From the NCBI RefSeq assembly GCF_000260985.4, contig NC_017857.3, positions 2,596,845-2,660,844 of the forward strand: a stretch of 64,000 nucleotides of DNA, read 5' to 3'. Both the position numbers and the translations under genes were made by a program. Of this stretch, positions 19,267-29,335 are shown in pieces (position 1 is the stretch's first letter; every line of letters begins with the position of its first letter). Below the pieces are notes generated by a model. That model worked only from the letters and a program-made list of their open reading frames with translations, did no database searches and was not told the origin of the DNA. Origin of the DNA: Methylophaga nitratireducenticrescens. GTDB lineage: Bacteria; Pseudomonadota; Gammaproteobacteria; Nitrosococcales; Methylophagaceae.

Positions 19267-20796
19267 ATGGCCCACGAAGAGCTGCATCTGAATTTACGTA
19301 ATCTGACACTGGAAGATTACGATCAGCTCAAAAATCTGATGGACACGGTATATGACGATATTGGCGGCGCCTGGCCCCAACCCACAATTGAAGGATTGAT
19401 TACTCAGTTTCAGGATGGACAGATTTGCATTGAAGATTCAGGTGAACTGATTGCGGTAGCGCTAACTGTCATGGTCAGTTATGAGCGGTTCAGCAATCCG
19501 CATACCTATGATGATTTAATCCTGAAAAACGACAAAATCTGGCATAACCCGAAAGGTGATTCATTGTATGGACTGGATGTATTTATCCATCCAGAATATC
19601 GGGGCTACCGCTTGGGACGACGTTTATACGAAGCGCGTAAGGAATTATGCCGTTCAATGAATCTACGCGCTATTCTGGCCGGTGGACGAATCCCGAATTA
19701 TCACAAATTTGCTGACAAGCTTTCACCTGCCGAGTACATCGAACAGGTTTCGCGCAAAGAGATTTACGATCCCATCCTGACCTTCCAGTTATCCAATGAC
19801 TTTCAGGTGATGCGATTAATGCACAAATATCTTCCGGAAGATGAAAAATCATTAGGCCATGCCACATTACTGGACTGGAACAATATTCTTTATACTCCAC
19901 CAACCTCATTGTTGGATGTTAAAAAAACTCAGGTTCGTCTGGGGGCAGTGCAATGGCAGATGCGGGAGTTTCATTCAGTTGAGGAAGTGCTTAAACAGGT
20001 TGAATACTTTGTTGATGCGTTATCGGATTATAAAAGTGACTTCGCCCTGTTTCCGGAGTTTTTCAATGCGCCATTGATGGGGCTGACTGATCAGATGGAT
20101 CAGACCCGGGCAATACGCTATTTGGCCAGCTTTACCGAACAGTTCCGTGATGAAATGTCGGAAATGGCGGTCAGCTACAACATCAATATTATTACCGGCT
20201 CCATGCCATTATTGGAAAATGATCGGGTTTACAATGTGTCTTATCTTTGTCACCGTGACGGTCGGGTGGAAGAACAGCGTAAAATTCATATCACCCCACA
20301 TGAACGTCGTGACTGGGTGATTGAAGGTGGCAATAAATTTCAGGTGTTTGAAACCGATGCCGGCCGGATCGCTATCATGATTTGTTATGACATAGAATTT
20401 CCCGAACTGGGCCGAATTGCTGCCGAGCAGGAAGTGGATATTATTTTTGTGCCGTTCTGGACTGATACCAAAAACAGCTACCTACGAGTACGTCATTGTG
20501 CCAGAGCCAGAGCAATTGAAAATGAATGTTATGTTGCTATCACTGGAAGTGTTGGCAACTTACCAAAAGTGGAAAACCTGGATGTGCAGTATGCCCAATC
20601 CTCGGTATTTTCGCCTTCTGATTTTGCCTTCCCTCACGATGCCATCATGGCCGAAACCACGCCTAACAGTGAGATGATCATGTTTTCCGATCTGGATCTG
20701 GACAAACTTAAACTGGTTCGTAATGAAGGGGCAGTGACCAATCTGAAAGATCGCCGCGCCGATCTCTACGAACTATTTATCAAACAAAAAGATTAA
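19267..20796 (+). CDS. bifunctional GNAT acetyltransferase / carbon-nitrogen hydrolase
   Basis: Fusion of two domains. Residues about 10-200 form a GNAT acetyltransferase fold with the acetyl-CoA loop YRGYRLGRRLYEAR. Residues about 225-500 form a nitrilase-superfamily amidase with the catalytic triad Glu (LFPEFFNAP), Lys (RKIHITPHE) and Cys (IMICYDIEFPE). The fusion is known in many bacteria, but its substrate is not established. It might act on an N-acylated amine or amide, which is inference only. ATG 19267 has GGAG six bases upstream. The TTG 18 bases earlier would include that site. It converges with ccoG, with five bases between the stops. Confidence 0.92.
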   Translation: MAHEELHLNLRNLTLEDYDQLKNLMDTVYDDIGGAWPQPTIEGLITQFQDGQICIEDSGELIAVALTVMVSYERFSNPHTYDDLILKNDKIWHNPKGDSLYGLDVFIHPEYRGYRLGRRLYEARKELCRSMNLRAILAGGRIPNYHKFADKLSPAEYIEQVSRKEIYDPILTFQLSNDFQVMRLMHKYLPEDEKSLGHATLLDWNNILYTPPTSLLDVKKTQVRLGAVQWQMREFHSVEEVLKQVEYFVDALSDYKSDFALFPEFFNAPLMGLTDQMDQTRAIRYLASFTEQFRDEMSEMAVSYNINIITGSMPLLENDRVYNVSYLCHRDGRVEEQRKIHITPHERRDWVIEGGNKFQVFETDAGRIAIMICYDIEFPELGRIAAEQEVDIIFVPFWTDTKNSYLRVRHCARARAIENECYVAITGSVGNLPKVENLDVQYAQSSVFSPSDFAFPHDAIMAETTPNSEMIMFSDLDLDKLKLVRNEGAVTNLKDRRADLYELFIKQKD

Positions 20797-20801
20797 ACGG
20801 C

Positions 20802-22235
20802 TTATCTCTCCTTCTCTTTGGGTGCGGTAAAAATCGTTTGATAGGAAATGTCGGATTGCGCACCTTCGACCACTTTGACATTAAATGTCAAAGGACTGAT
20901 ACCGCTTTGCAGCTCGGACTCTGTTACCCGAACCAGGGCGGTCACCGTATGCACTTTGGCTGGTTCAATCCTATAGGTGTCATGCAATCCGTGCAGGCTC
21001 GCACCCGCCATACCTTCAATCTGATATTGAACCTCAATCGGTACGTTCTGTTTGTTGAGCAATTTCAGTGTATATCGATTCTGGATCGAACCATCGCTAA
21101 GTTGCACAAACAGTGGCTGACGATCTGGTCTGACACTGAAATCCGTGGCAGATAGTGATAAAAAGCCATAGGCAATACCAGCCAATGACGCCAGCAGGAT
21201 CAAGCTGTAAATAATCACCCGTGGACGCTTGTACAGGGGTTGCGGTTTACTGTGACCTTGCAGCTCGGCATAGGAAGCATAACGAATCAAACCACGGGGT
21301 TCATTGATTTTATCCATCACTGAATCGCAGGCATCAATGCACATGCCACAGGTAATACAACCTTCCTGCTGACCTTTACGAATATCAATCCCGGTCGGGC
21401 AGACATTGACACAAAGTTTGCAATCTATGCAGCTGCCCTTACTCGGATCGGTCTCACCTTTTTTAAGTTTGCCACGTGGCTCGCCCCGCTCGGCATCATA
21501 GGCGGGCAAAATCGTATTCTGATCATACATAACCCCCTGTAAGCGGGCATAGGGACACAACCAGAAACAGACCTGTTCACGCATAAAACCGGCAAAGACA
21601 TAAGTGAAAGTGGTAAAGATTGCCATCACAATCCATACTGCAAGATGTGCCTGTAAACTCAACACATCTCGCCATAATTCAAACGCATCTGTGAACCAGG
21701 CTGAAAATGTCAGCCCGGTTAACAAGGCAATAGCCAGCCATAAAGTGTGTTTACTGATTTTTTTCAGAAGTTTCCTGATCGACCAAGGTGCTTGTTTGAA
21801 ACGCAATTGTTTTTGGGGAGTATCACCTTCAAACTTGCCTTCAATCCAGGTATAGATATCCGTCCATACCGTCTGAAAACAAAAATAACCACAAAAAACC
21901 CGACCGGCAATACTGGTAACCGCTGCCAGCAGAATGGCAAAAAACAGCAAGGTCAGTGAAAGCATCCAGATATCCTGTGGGAAAATCGTCAACTCAAAAA
22001 AATGAAACTGACGATTAGGAATATCCAGTAATACGGCTTGTTTATCCTTCCAACGAATGTATGGCACTATGAAGTAAAATAGCCAAATCGACATACCAAA
22101 CCATTTAAGATTACGAAAACGGCCTGACATGCGTTTGGCAACAATTTTCTCGCCACCGGCATTCACATCCCAATCAGCCATTTCCTCATAAATATCACCA
22201 TTTTTTTCCATAAAGTGAATAGGTTGTTCAGTCAT
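20802..22235 (-). CDS. ccoG: cytochrome c oxidase accessory protein CcoG (RdxA/FixG)
   Basis: Membrane iron-sulfur protein linked to copper delivery and assembly of cbb3-type cytochrome oxidase. It has about five helices, an N-terminal NapH-like half with FCGYFCFQTVWTD, and a dicluster ferredoxin segment, CIDCKLCVNVCP followed by CITCGMCIDACD. The C-terminal immunoglobulin-like FixG domain ends the protein. Length (477) is usual. AGAGGTGA lies seven bases before the ATG. No ccoNOP or ccoIS genes are in view, although copA 1.8 kb away handles the same metal. The gene starts 19 bases after the MocR-type regulator gene, so the two are probably transcribed together. Confidence 0.95.
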   Translation of the reverse strand: MTEQPIHFMEKNGDIYEEMADWDVNAGGEKIVAKRMSGRFRNLKWFGMSIWLFYFIVPYIRWKDKQAVLLDIPNRQFHFFELTIFPQDIWMLSLTLLFFAILLAAVTSIAGRVFCGYFCFQTVWTDIYTWIEGKFEGDTPQKQLRFKQAPWSIRKLLKKISKHTLWLAIALLTGLTFSAWFTDAFELWRDVLSLQAHLAVWIVMAIFTTFTYVFAGFMREQVCFWLCPYARLQGVMYDQNTILPAYDAERGEPRGKLKKGETDPSKGSCIDCKLCVNVCPTGIDIRKGQQEGCITCGMCIDACDSVMDKINEPRGLIRYASYAELQGHSKPQPLYKRPRVIIYSLILLASLAGIAYGFLSLSATDFSVRPDRQPLFVQLSDGSIQNRYTLKLLNKQNVPIEVQYQIEGMAGASLHGLHDTYRIEPAKVHTVTALVRVTESELQSGISPLTFNVKVVEGAQSDISYQTIFTAPKEKER

Positions 22236-22254
22236 GATTATTTCACCTCTGGGG

Positions 22255-23649
22255 TCAAATGATGTGATGTGATGTCGTCGCGGGTTGAACTAATAATCCA
22301 CGTAATATACTCAATGCCTGTGACAAAGTCGCATGATCCGGAGATAATCCCAACGACAACCTCACCGCTTGTCGCTGATGGCTACTGAACCCAAAATTGT
22401 TACATGCCACCACTGAGACACCCAACACCGTAGCTTGTTCAGCAAAGGCATTCGCCTGCCAACAACTAGGGAGCTGCAGCCAGATATGGTGGCCTTCCGG
22501 ATGTCGGAAGAAATTCATCCCGGCTAAAAACTGACTGGCTATCTGCTGTCGCAGACGGTTTTCCTCACGGATAGCTTCAGCAAACCGATTAATATGTCCA
22601 TCATAAATCCAGTGTGAAACAAGCGCAGCCATTAACGGTGAAGCCATTACACTAATGGCCCGTAACACATTGGCAAGGCCGAGTGCTTGTGAATTGCTGG
22701 GAGCAATCACATAGGCTAATCGCAAAGCAGGCGTTATACATTTGGAAAGCGTCCGTATATACCAGGTACGATCGGCCGCTAAATCGACTATGGCTTTACT
22801 GGTCTGGGTCTGCAGTGGAGAATAAGGGTCATCTTCAATAATGATAATGTCATATTCATTGGCCATCTCAACTATTTGCTGACGACGCACTAATGACATG
22901 GTGGCCGTTGTCGGATTATCCATTGTTGGCACCAGATAAATGGCTTTGATTGTCTGTTCCCGACAAGCCTGTTCAAATGAAAAAGGAATAACACCCTCTT
23001 CATCCATGGCTAACGGTTGTAATATCAATCCAAGTTGTTCAGCAGCCGATTTCAAACCGGGATAAACAAATTCACCGCAGGCAATGTTATCGCCCGGCTG
23101 AGCCATACAATGTAAAATTGCATATAAAGCTGATTGTGCCCCGCTCGTAATCAACGTACGTTCTGCCGTGACATTTTCTATGGTTTGTTTCAGCCAGCCA
23201 GATGCAGCACTCCGATCATGCGGATTACCCGCGCTATCCTGATAATGCAACTGCAATATACGATCAGCTCCAGAAATAAGCTGAGCAATACTGCGTGGAA
23301 TGTGATGCTGTAAGTCGGCAGATTCCGGCTGGGGAGGGTTATTCATGCTGAGATCCAATAATGGACGTGAGCCGGATGTGTGTGAAATAAGCTTGTTTTC
23401 CACATGCTGTCGTACATAACTGCCACGTCCGGTTGTCGCATCAATTAATCCACGTCGACGGGCTTCATTGAAAGCACGGGTAACTGTGGTCAAATCCACC
23501 TTTAAGGAGCCAGCAATAGCACGTTGCGATGGTAGCCGATCACCCGCTTTGACATAACCGGAATAGATATCCGCTTCCAGCGCTTCAACGATGCCAAGAT
23601 ATTTGGATTTGGCATCCGCTTCAATTCGGGCTTTCCACAAACGCATCAT
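22255..23649 (-). CDS. MocR-type regulator (GntR helix-turn-helix plus aminotransferase domain)
   Basis: PLP-dependent regulator of the MocR subgroup. The N-terminal winged helix (about 10-75, KAGDRLPSQRAIAGSLKVDLTTVTRAFNEA) is joined to a fold-type I aminotransferase-like domain (about 105-460). The PLP lysine is in RTLSKCITPALRLAY, with the phosphate/ring-binding motif IIEDDPYSPL before it. These proteins usually control genes of amino acid, vitamin B6 or amine metabolism and are often next to their target. Here the only same-strand neighbour is ccoG, 19 bases downstream. ATG 23649 has AGGA five bases before it, while the 19 codons upstream look non-family. Candidate operator repeats lie upstream. 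Confidence 0.9.
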   Translation of the reverse strand: MMRLWKARIEADAKSKYLGIVEALEADIYSGYVKAGDRLPSQRAIAGSLKVDLTTVTRAFNEARRRGLIDATTGRGSYVRQHVENKLISHTSGSRPLLDLSMNNPPQPESADLQHHIPRSIAQLISGADRILQLHYQDSAGNPHDRSAASGWLKQTIENVTAERTLITSGAQSALYAILHCMAQPGDNIACGEFVYPGLKSAAEQLGLILQPLAMDEEGVIPFSFEQACREQTIKAIYLVPTMDNPTTATMSLVRRQQIVEMANEYDIIIIEDDPYSPLQTQTSKAIVDLAADRTWYIRTLSKCITPALRLAYVIAPSNSQALGLANVLRAISVMASPLMAALVSHWIYDGHINRFAEAIREENRLRQQIASQFLAGMNFFRHPEGHHIWLQLPSCWQANAFAEQATVLGVSVVACNNFGFSSHQRQAVRLSLGLSPDHATLSQALSILRGLLVQPATTSHHII

Positions 23650-23732
23650 TGAAATCCTGCAAATATAGAGACGACAGACCCTAGGCATTTTTACCAACAA
23701 AAACAAACCGAATTACATACAAAAAAAGCAAA

Positions 23733-23816
23733 TGTATGGAAGTGAGGATTTAAGCACCGTATATTGTATGGATTTATAGCCTTTCTGACACTTAAATCGT
23801 CGAAATACCCATACAC
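23733..23816 (-). promoter_or_regulatory. candidate MocR operator: repeated TGTATGGA motifs
   Basis: TGTATGGA occurs at 23733-23740 and again at 23765-23772, 32 bases apart (three helical turns). An inverted near-copy, CCATACAC, lies at 23809-23816. These sit upstream of the MocR-type gene. MocR proteins such as GabR bind short direct repeats spaced in this way. The link is inferred. Confidence 0.4.
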
Positions 23817-23883
23817 TTTTTTCAACAGAGCACGGATATTGAACGGCTTTTAGCACTCAGTCGCGCACGCTGGTGAGTGAATT

Positions 23884-26487
23884 TTATTTATGTACCGCAC
23901 GGATTTCGGAAATAATTTTCTGCCATTCTGCTACCGGAGCGGGCTTGCCAAAGTAATAGCCCTGGTATACATGACAACCAAAATTTTCCAATAAGGCCGC
24001 CTGTTCGTGGGTTTCAACACCTTCAGCAATCACCGCTAAATCCAGACTCTGTCCCAAAGCAATAATCGTGCTGACAATTGCCTCATCGTTCACATCAATC
24101 AATACATCACGGACAAATGACTGGTCGATTTTTAGTTTGTTTAACGGCAGTAATTTTAAATAACTCAATGAAGCGTAACCGGTACCAAAATCATCCAGGG
24201 AAAAGCGCAAACCACGTTGACGCAAAGCGTTCATCCGCTCGATAGTCTGGTCAATATCCTCAATCAACAGGCTCTCGGTGATTTCAAGCTCCAAATGATT
24301 TGGATTGACCTCTAACTCTTTCAGGCAACTGTCAATATAGTCAATAAACTGCAAATGTCGGAACTGCCGGGGGCTGATATTGACCGATAATGTCAGGTTT
24401 TCCATCCCTGAAACCTTGGACCATTCCGCCAAAATCTGGCAGGCTTTTCTCAATACCCAATCCCCCAGCGGAATGATTAGACCACTTGCTTCCGCTACTG
24501 GGATAAAATCGGCGGGCGAGATAAAACCTTCAACCGGATCATGCCAGCGTAGCAAAGCTTCCATGCCCACATATTGGTGGTCACTACTGATCTGAGGCTG
24601 TACATACAATTCGAGTTGATGCAGGGATATAGCGTCTCTTAATTTACGTTCTAATTGGCTGCGTCGATTTATTTCTAGCTGCATTACCGGGTCAAAAAAT
24701 CGCAGACTGTTTCGTCCTGACGCTTTGGCTCGATACAACGCCATATCCGCATCCTGTAATAAACGTTCAACATCACCATCTGCGTCAGAAAACAAAGCTA
24801 TACCAACACTGGCTGAAGCAATGTACTGCGTGTGATCCAGCACAAATGGCAAGGCAAAATCTTGTATGATCGCTTCAGCATATTGTTGCACAAGCCTTTC
24901 TGCCTCGGCTCTGTTTGTCCCCATATTAGGTTTCACAATAACAAATTCATCGGATCCCAATCGGGCTGCCAAGTCATCTGGTAATAAGCTGGATTGAAGT
25001 CGTTTGGAAACCTCTTGCAATAATAAATCTCCGGCATGATGTCCTAAGGTATCGTTCAGCGTTTTGAAAGCGTCCAGATCGACAATCACTAAGGCACCTT
25101 CTGTTTGCGTCTGCCGACCTTCTACCAGTGAATCCTCCAGGAATTCCATTAACAAGCGTCTGTTCGCCAGGCCCGTCAATGCATCATATAACGCCAATTT
25201 GCGAAGTTGTTTCTGGATTAACAGATAATCGGTAATATCTGTTGAGATACCACATAAAGCGTAAATACTGCCATCTTCCTGCCGTAATGGAAGCTTGACC
25301 GATAAAAATGTTTGGGAATTGTCCGAACCAAGTACCGTATTGATTTCTTCTTCAACAATACGTTGACCTTTTTCAAGTACCTGCAGATCGTTTTCACGTA
25401 GTTTTTTACAGGTTTCAGCATCGAATAACACTGCATCGGTTTGACCGATTATTTGCTTCTGCTCCAAATTGATCAGGTTGCAGACTTTTTTATTGGCATA
25501 TTGATAGCGTAATTGCAAATCCTTGATATAAACAAGGGCATCCACACTATCCAGTATCACATTAAGGTTTTGCTGGGTCTGGCGCAGAGAACTGTTTTTT
25601 TCCTTTACACGACGACGCATTAACAGTAAAAACAATATTGCGAGAACAATGCCAACAACCAAAGAAATAAGTAACCATCTGATTTCTTTTGGAATCTTCA
25701 TTTTTTCTGAAGCACTATTCCATTGCTCCAAAACTGTGAAATACGGAGAACTGACATCCGCCTGCCATAATTTTAAATAGTTCTCAATGGCCTGTAACAC
25801 TTCATCATGCTTATTCTTGGGAACTGCATAAAATAATCGACTCGGTTGAAACATCAATGGTGTAGGTTTTAAATTCAGTTCAACAGCTTTCAGCTCACCG
25901 ATAAAGTTATTCGCCGTAACAGCATCAGCATTGCCATCCGAAAGCGCAGCAAATGCTGCTTGTTGCGTATCCACCAATACAAATGTCACATCAATATTAA
26001 AATTTTCAGCTAACTGCTTGAGGTAATCATGTTGAATAGACCCCTTAAGCAACGCCAGACGTTTTCCATCAAGCTCCAGTAAACTGCTTAAATTATGCTC
26101 ACGGGTAACGTAGATCTGCGACCAGCTGAGTAATGCTGCCGTGGTATGAAAGTCATAAAGCTCACTTCGCTCTGCGGTCACAGCCACATCCGGTAACAAA
26201 TCTATTTCTCCTCTGGCAAGCTGCTCCAGACAGTCATCCCAATGACAGGGTATAGCAATCAACTGCCAGTTTTCCTTGGCAGCGATAACGTTTAGAAGAT
26301 CGCCCATAATGCCACTGACCTGGCCTGATTGCGCCATAACCAGTTTGGGCGGATTTTCATAAACACCTACCCGTAAAACAATTTGCTCAGCCCACAATTT
26401 GCCGCTGGTTACTATGGCTGCTAGGACAACCAAAAACCTGAATAAATTGGCTAATATTGCTTTTGAACTCATTATGGGAATAGCCAT
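23884..26487 (-). CDS. periplasmic-sensor PAS-GGDEF-EAL cyclic-di-GMP protein
   Basis: Order: signal/membrane helix (about 10-33), a bacterial extracellular solute-binding family 3 domain (about 35-260, GVYENPPKL to SSPYFTVLEQW), a second helix (about 272-292), PAS (about 305-420), GGDEF and EAL. The sensor therefore faces the periplasm and should bind an amino acid-like ligand. The cyclase motif reads GSDEF instead of GGDEF, so synthesis may be lost or reduced. The EAL half has EALLRWHDP, EITES, LDDFGTGYASLSYLK and IAEGVETHEQ, which suits an active phosphodiesterase. The protein may therefore mainly degrade c-di-GMP. It lies downstream of thpR on the same strand. Confidence 0.9.
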   Translation of the reverse strand: MAIPIMSSKAILANLFRFLVVLAAIVTSGKLWAEQIVLRVGVYENPPKLVMAQSGQVSGIMGDLLNVIAAKENWQLIAIPCHWDDCLEQLARGEIDLLPDVAVTAERSELYDFHTTAALLSWSQIYVTREHNLSSLLELDGKRLALLKGSIQHDYLKQLAENFNIDVTFVLVDTQQAAFAALSDGNADAVTANNFIGELKAVELNLKPTPLMFQPSRLFYAVPKNKHDEVLQAIENYLKLWQADVSSPYFTVLEQWNSASEKMKIPKEIRWLLISLVVGIVLAILFLLLMRRRVKEKNSSLRQTQQNLNVILDSVDALVYIKDLQLRYQYANKKVCNLINLEQKQIIGQTDAVLFDAETCKKLRENDLQVLEKGQRIVEEEINTVLGSDNSQTFLSVKLPLRQEDGSIYALCGISTDITDYLLIQKQLRKLALYDALTGLANRRLLMEFLEDSLVEGRQTQTEGALVIVDLDAFKTLNDTLGHHAGDLLLQEVSKRLQSSLLPDDLAARLGSDEFVIVKPNMGTNRAEAERLVQQYAEAIIQDFALPFVLDHTQYIASASVGIALFSDADGDVERLLQDADMALYRAKASGRNSLRFFDPVMQLEINRRSQLERKLRDAISLHQLELYVQPQISSDHQYVGMEALLRWHDPVEGFISPADFIPVAEASGLIIPLGDWVLRKACQILAEWSKVSGMENLTLSVNISPRQFRHLQFIDYIDSCLKELEVNPNHLELEITESLLIEDIDQTIERMNALRQRGLRFSLDDFGTGYASLSYLKLLPLNKLKIDQSFVRDVLIDVNDEAIVSTIIALGQSLDLAVIAEGVETHEQAALLENFGCHVYQGYYFGKPAPVAEWQKIISEIRAVHK

Positions 26488-26545
26488 CGAGTAAGAACAC
26501 TATTTATACCAGATTATCGTGTTCTCATTGAGCAAATATAACCCA

Positions 26546-27094
26546 TTAAACTGCCATGACAGGCCACTGCATCATGGGTTGGTATTGCGCTCCATGTTCA
26601 GTTGAAACTGATTTCATCAGCACCAGCTGTTCGGCTTTAAAACACACTGGGGCAATAGGTACATCTAGAGGAACGCTGGCTTTCCGCGCCAGCGTAATAT
26701 GAGGACGATATGGTTTTACTTCAACGTTAATACCTGCCTCACTGGCGATGTACTCCAATTGACTCACCAGGTTATACAACTCCGTGTCTGGATCACGACT
26801 GGTCAGACAAAAGATCTTTGGTTCTTCCCAATAAGAAAGGTGATCAAACTGCATATTGATTGCCGGAAAATGTATTGATTCTGTCTGTTTTAACAGCGCA
26901 TTAATTTGTTGTTGTTCCAATTGACCAAGAAATAATAGTGTTTGATGTAAGTTAGCAGTAGTTTGTAATTTTAGGGCGGAATCATCTGGCAGGCGTTTCA
27001 TGATATGTTGAATCTGCATCCGTGAACTGGTGTCGGGAGACAAGGCAAAAAAATATCTTCCCGGTGTTAATGGGTTATTTTGTTGTGAATTCAT
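26546..27094 (-). CDS. thpR: RNA 2',3'-cyclic phosphodiesterase
   Basis: Small 2H-family phosphoesterase (LigT/ThpR) that opens 2',3'-cyclic phosphates to 2'-phosphates and can join or break 2'-5' RNA linkages. Both catalytic HxT motifs are present: LHQTLLFLGQ in the first half and PHITLARKA in the second. The length of 182 residues is normal, and the N-terminal RYFFALSPD is typical. The start codon is one base after the stop of the upstream sensor-diguanylate cyclase gene, so it is translated from the same transcript. Confidence 0.92.
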   Translation of the reverse strand: MNSQQNNPLTPGRYFFALSPDTSSRMQIQHIMKRLPDDSALKLQTTANLHQTLLFLGQLEQQQINALLKQTESIHFPAINMQFDHLSYWEEPKIFCLTSRDPDTELYNLVSQLEYIASEAGINVEVKPYRPHITLARKASVPLDVPIAPVCFKAEQLVLMKSVSTEHGAQYQPMMQWPVMAV

Positions 27095-27095
27095 C

Positions 27096-28520
27096 TTAAT
27101 CAGGACCCGCCATTACAATCAGATTTCGGCCTTTATTCTTAGCAAGATACAGGGCATCATCAGCGCGTTTAATCGTATCACCAATAGTTTCACCGTGCCT
27201 ATATTCACTTATTCCAAAACTGGCAGTTATTTGCTGAGCTATTGCAAAAGTGTAGTTCTGTACCTGCTGGCGTACCTGTTCGGCTAATTGGAATGCCCCA
27301 TTTCGGGTGGTTTGAGAACACAGAATCAGAAACTCCTCCCCACCCCATCGACCGACCAGATCATTTTCACGAACCATGGATCTCAACAGCCGGGCAAACT
27401 CTTTGATGATCTCATCCCCTATATCATGCCCATACTGGTCATTTATCTTTTTAAAATAATCCACATCTAACATAATGATTGAAAAACCTTGCTTTGACTG
27501 AGCTGAAGCTTCAATTTCTATATTGAAACGCTCATGAAGTGCATAACGGTTAGCCAATCCGGTCAGGTGATCATGGCGTGAGATCCGCTCTAACTGGTTA
27601 TTCAAATTTTGTAGGTTTTGATTCTGATGGTGCACTTGCCGATAGCGATAAATCACTACCGTCAATAGCAGCAATACACCAACCAAAAGTTGCCAGAAAA
27701 TTATAGTATTTGATTGCTGCGGATACTCGATAGATAACCAGTTATTTAACACTCGCTGGCGTTCGACTTTGGTGGTATCCGCTATAGCTTTGTTGAAAAT
27801 TTCGAGCAACTGCGGTTCTCTGGTGCTCACCCCCACTGACATTGCATATTGCAGATCCAGCACATTGCTGATCTTCAGGTGCGAAATCCCCCAGCGTAGC
27901 ATCTGATAATTTATCGTTGGCACCGTATCAATATAGCCATAGGCTTTCCCAGATTCGACCATTTTCAGACCTTCTCTTGGGGTATCTACCGTGGTGATAG
28001 TGATATCAGGATAACGATTACGCAGCAACTCCACACCTGCATAGCCCTCGACCATCACAAAGTCACGATGTTGAATTTGTTCGAACTTCACCACAAACTG
28101 ATGATCGGGTTGGGTGGCAACGGCCAATGGATAAAAAATAAACGGTTTGCTGACATTCAGCCATTCACGACGGCTGGGAACATCCTGAGCACTGGCAAGA
28201 ATATCGCATTTGCCATCCTGTAAAAATTGCAAGGATTGTTCCCAGCTACTGGTATTAATCAGCTGGATAGACATATTGCTTTTGGCAGACCATAACGCAT
28301 AAAAATCTGACATAATGCCAGTGAATTCACCGCGCTCATCAATACCTTCATAAGGTAGCCAATCCGGGTCAACACACATATTTATCACTTTTTTTTGTGA
28401 TAGGTATGTCTGCTCTTCGGAAGTCAGACTGACACCTGCAAACGCTAACGATTGACTGGCCAAAAGACCTATCGGTACTAACTTTAAAATTATGGTTTTA
28501 GTCACCTTCCATGGTTTCAT
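27096..28520 (-). CDS. diguanylate cyclase with periplasmic solute-binding sensor
   Basis: Order: signal peptide (residues 1-28), solute-binding family 3 domain (about 35-260, MCVDPDWLPYEG), one membrane helix (about 275-292, IIFWQLLVGVLLLLTVVIY), a short coiled-coil and a GGDEF domain with intact RWGGEEF. It is therefore a c-di-GMP synthase triggered from the periplasm, with a ligand like those of amino-acid binding proteins. The related GGDEF-EAL protein two genes downstream has the same kind of sensor but a degenerate cyclase motif, so the pair could act in opposite directions. It sits 22 bases after yaaA and one base before thpR. Confidence 0.92.
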   Translation of the reverse strand: MKPWKVTKTIILKLVPIGLLASQSLAFAGVSLTSEEQTYLSQKKVINMCVDPDWLPYEGIDERGEFTGIMSDFYALWSAKSNMSIQLINTSSWEQSLQFLQDGKCDILASAQDVPSRREWLNVSKPFIFYPLAVATQPDHQFVVKFEQIQHRDFVMVEGYAGVELLRNRYPDITITTVDTPREGLKMVESGKAYGYIDTVPTINYQMLRWGISHLKISNVLDLQYAMSVGVSTREPQLLEIFNKAIADTTKVERQRVLNNWLSIEYPQQSNTIIFWQLLVGVLLLLTVVIYRYRQVHHQNQNLQNLNNQLERISRHDHLTGLANRYALHERFNIEIEASAQSKQGFSIIMLDVDYFKKINDQYGHDIGDEIIKEFARLLRSMVRENDLVGRWGGEEFLILCSQTTRNGAFQLAEQVRQQVQNYTFAIAQQITASFGISEYRHGETIGDTIKRADDALYLAKNKGRNLIVMAGPD

Positions 28521-28542
28521 TACCGGCCTTAATCCACTTTAA

Positions 28543-29313
28543 TTAATTGGGATCCCGGATAAATACCCAATCATTTTTCTGACTCATCTCTTCACTATAT
28601 CGATAACCATCCGAGTCAAATTGCTTGAGTTTTTCCGGTGAGTTAATTTGCTGATCGATAATATAACGACTCATCAGTCCGCGTGCCTTTTTGGCATAAA
28701 AACTGATCATTTTGTACTGACCGTTTTTCCAGTCTTTAAAAATCGGCGTAATGATGGTTGCTTTAAGCTTTTTGGCATCGACAGCTTTAAAGTATTCATT
28801 GGATGCCAAATTAACCAACACACCATCTTTTAATGCCGGTTCAGCCTCCAATGATTTTCGTAATTGATCGCCCCAGAAATGGTAAAGGTCTCTGCCAGCA
28901 TCATTCTGAAAGGGTGTTCCCATTTCCAGCCGATAGGGTTGCATCAAATCTAACGGTCTCAATACTCCATATAAACCGGAAAGAATGCGTAGATGCTGCT
29001 GCGCAAAATCCAGGTCTTTTTCATCCAAAGTCTCGGCTTGAAGACCGGTATAAACATCCCCTTTAAACGCCAGAATCGCCTGCTTGGCATTTTCGTCAGT
29101 AAACGGCATTTGCCATTGCTGAAACCGTGCCATATTCAAGCCAGCAAGTTTGTCGCTGATTTTCATCAGACTGGCAATTTCCTGGGAAGACAGCTTTTTC
29201 AATTGTTCAATCAATTGTAGTGATTGATCCAGAAAACGCGGTTCGGTGTGTTTATCGGTAGACGCAGGCGTATCAAAATCGAGCGTTTTGGCCGGAGAAA
29301 TTACAGTGAGCAT
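28543..29313 (-). CDS. yaaA: peroxide stress protein YaaA
   Basis: UPF0246/DUF328 protein with the typical N-terminus [16 protein letters not shown] and conserved [36 protein letters not shown] and [11 protein letters not shown]. In E. coli YaaA lowers free iron and limits DNA damage during peroxide stress, and the fold binds DNA. The length of 256 residues is exact for the family. It is preceded by the DUF4389 gene (22-base gap) and followed by the sensor-cyclase gene (22-base gap), so the four genes to thpR appear to form one minus-strand unit. Confidence 0.95.
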   Translation of the reverse strand: MLTVISPAKTLDFDTPASTDKHTEPRFLDQSLQLIEQLKKLSSQEIASLMKISDKLAGLNMARFQQWQMPFTDENAKQAILAFKGDVYTGLQAETLDEKDLDFAQQHLRILSGLYGVLRPLDLMQPYRLEMGTPFQNDAGRDLYHFWGDQLRKSLEAEPALKDGVLVNLASNEYFKAVDAKKLKATIITPIFKDWKNGQYKMISFYAKKARGLMSRYIIDQQINSPEKLKQFDSDGYRYSEEMSQKNDWVFIRDPN

Positions 29314-29335
29314 AAAAAGTCAGTATTCCATCAGG

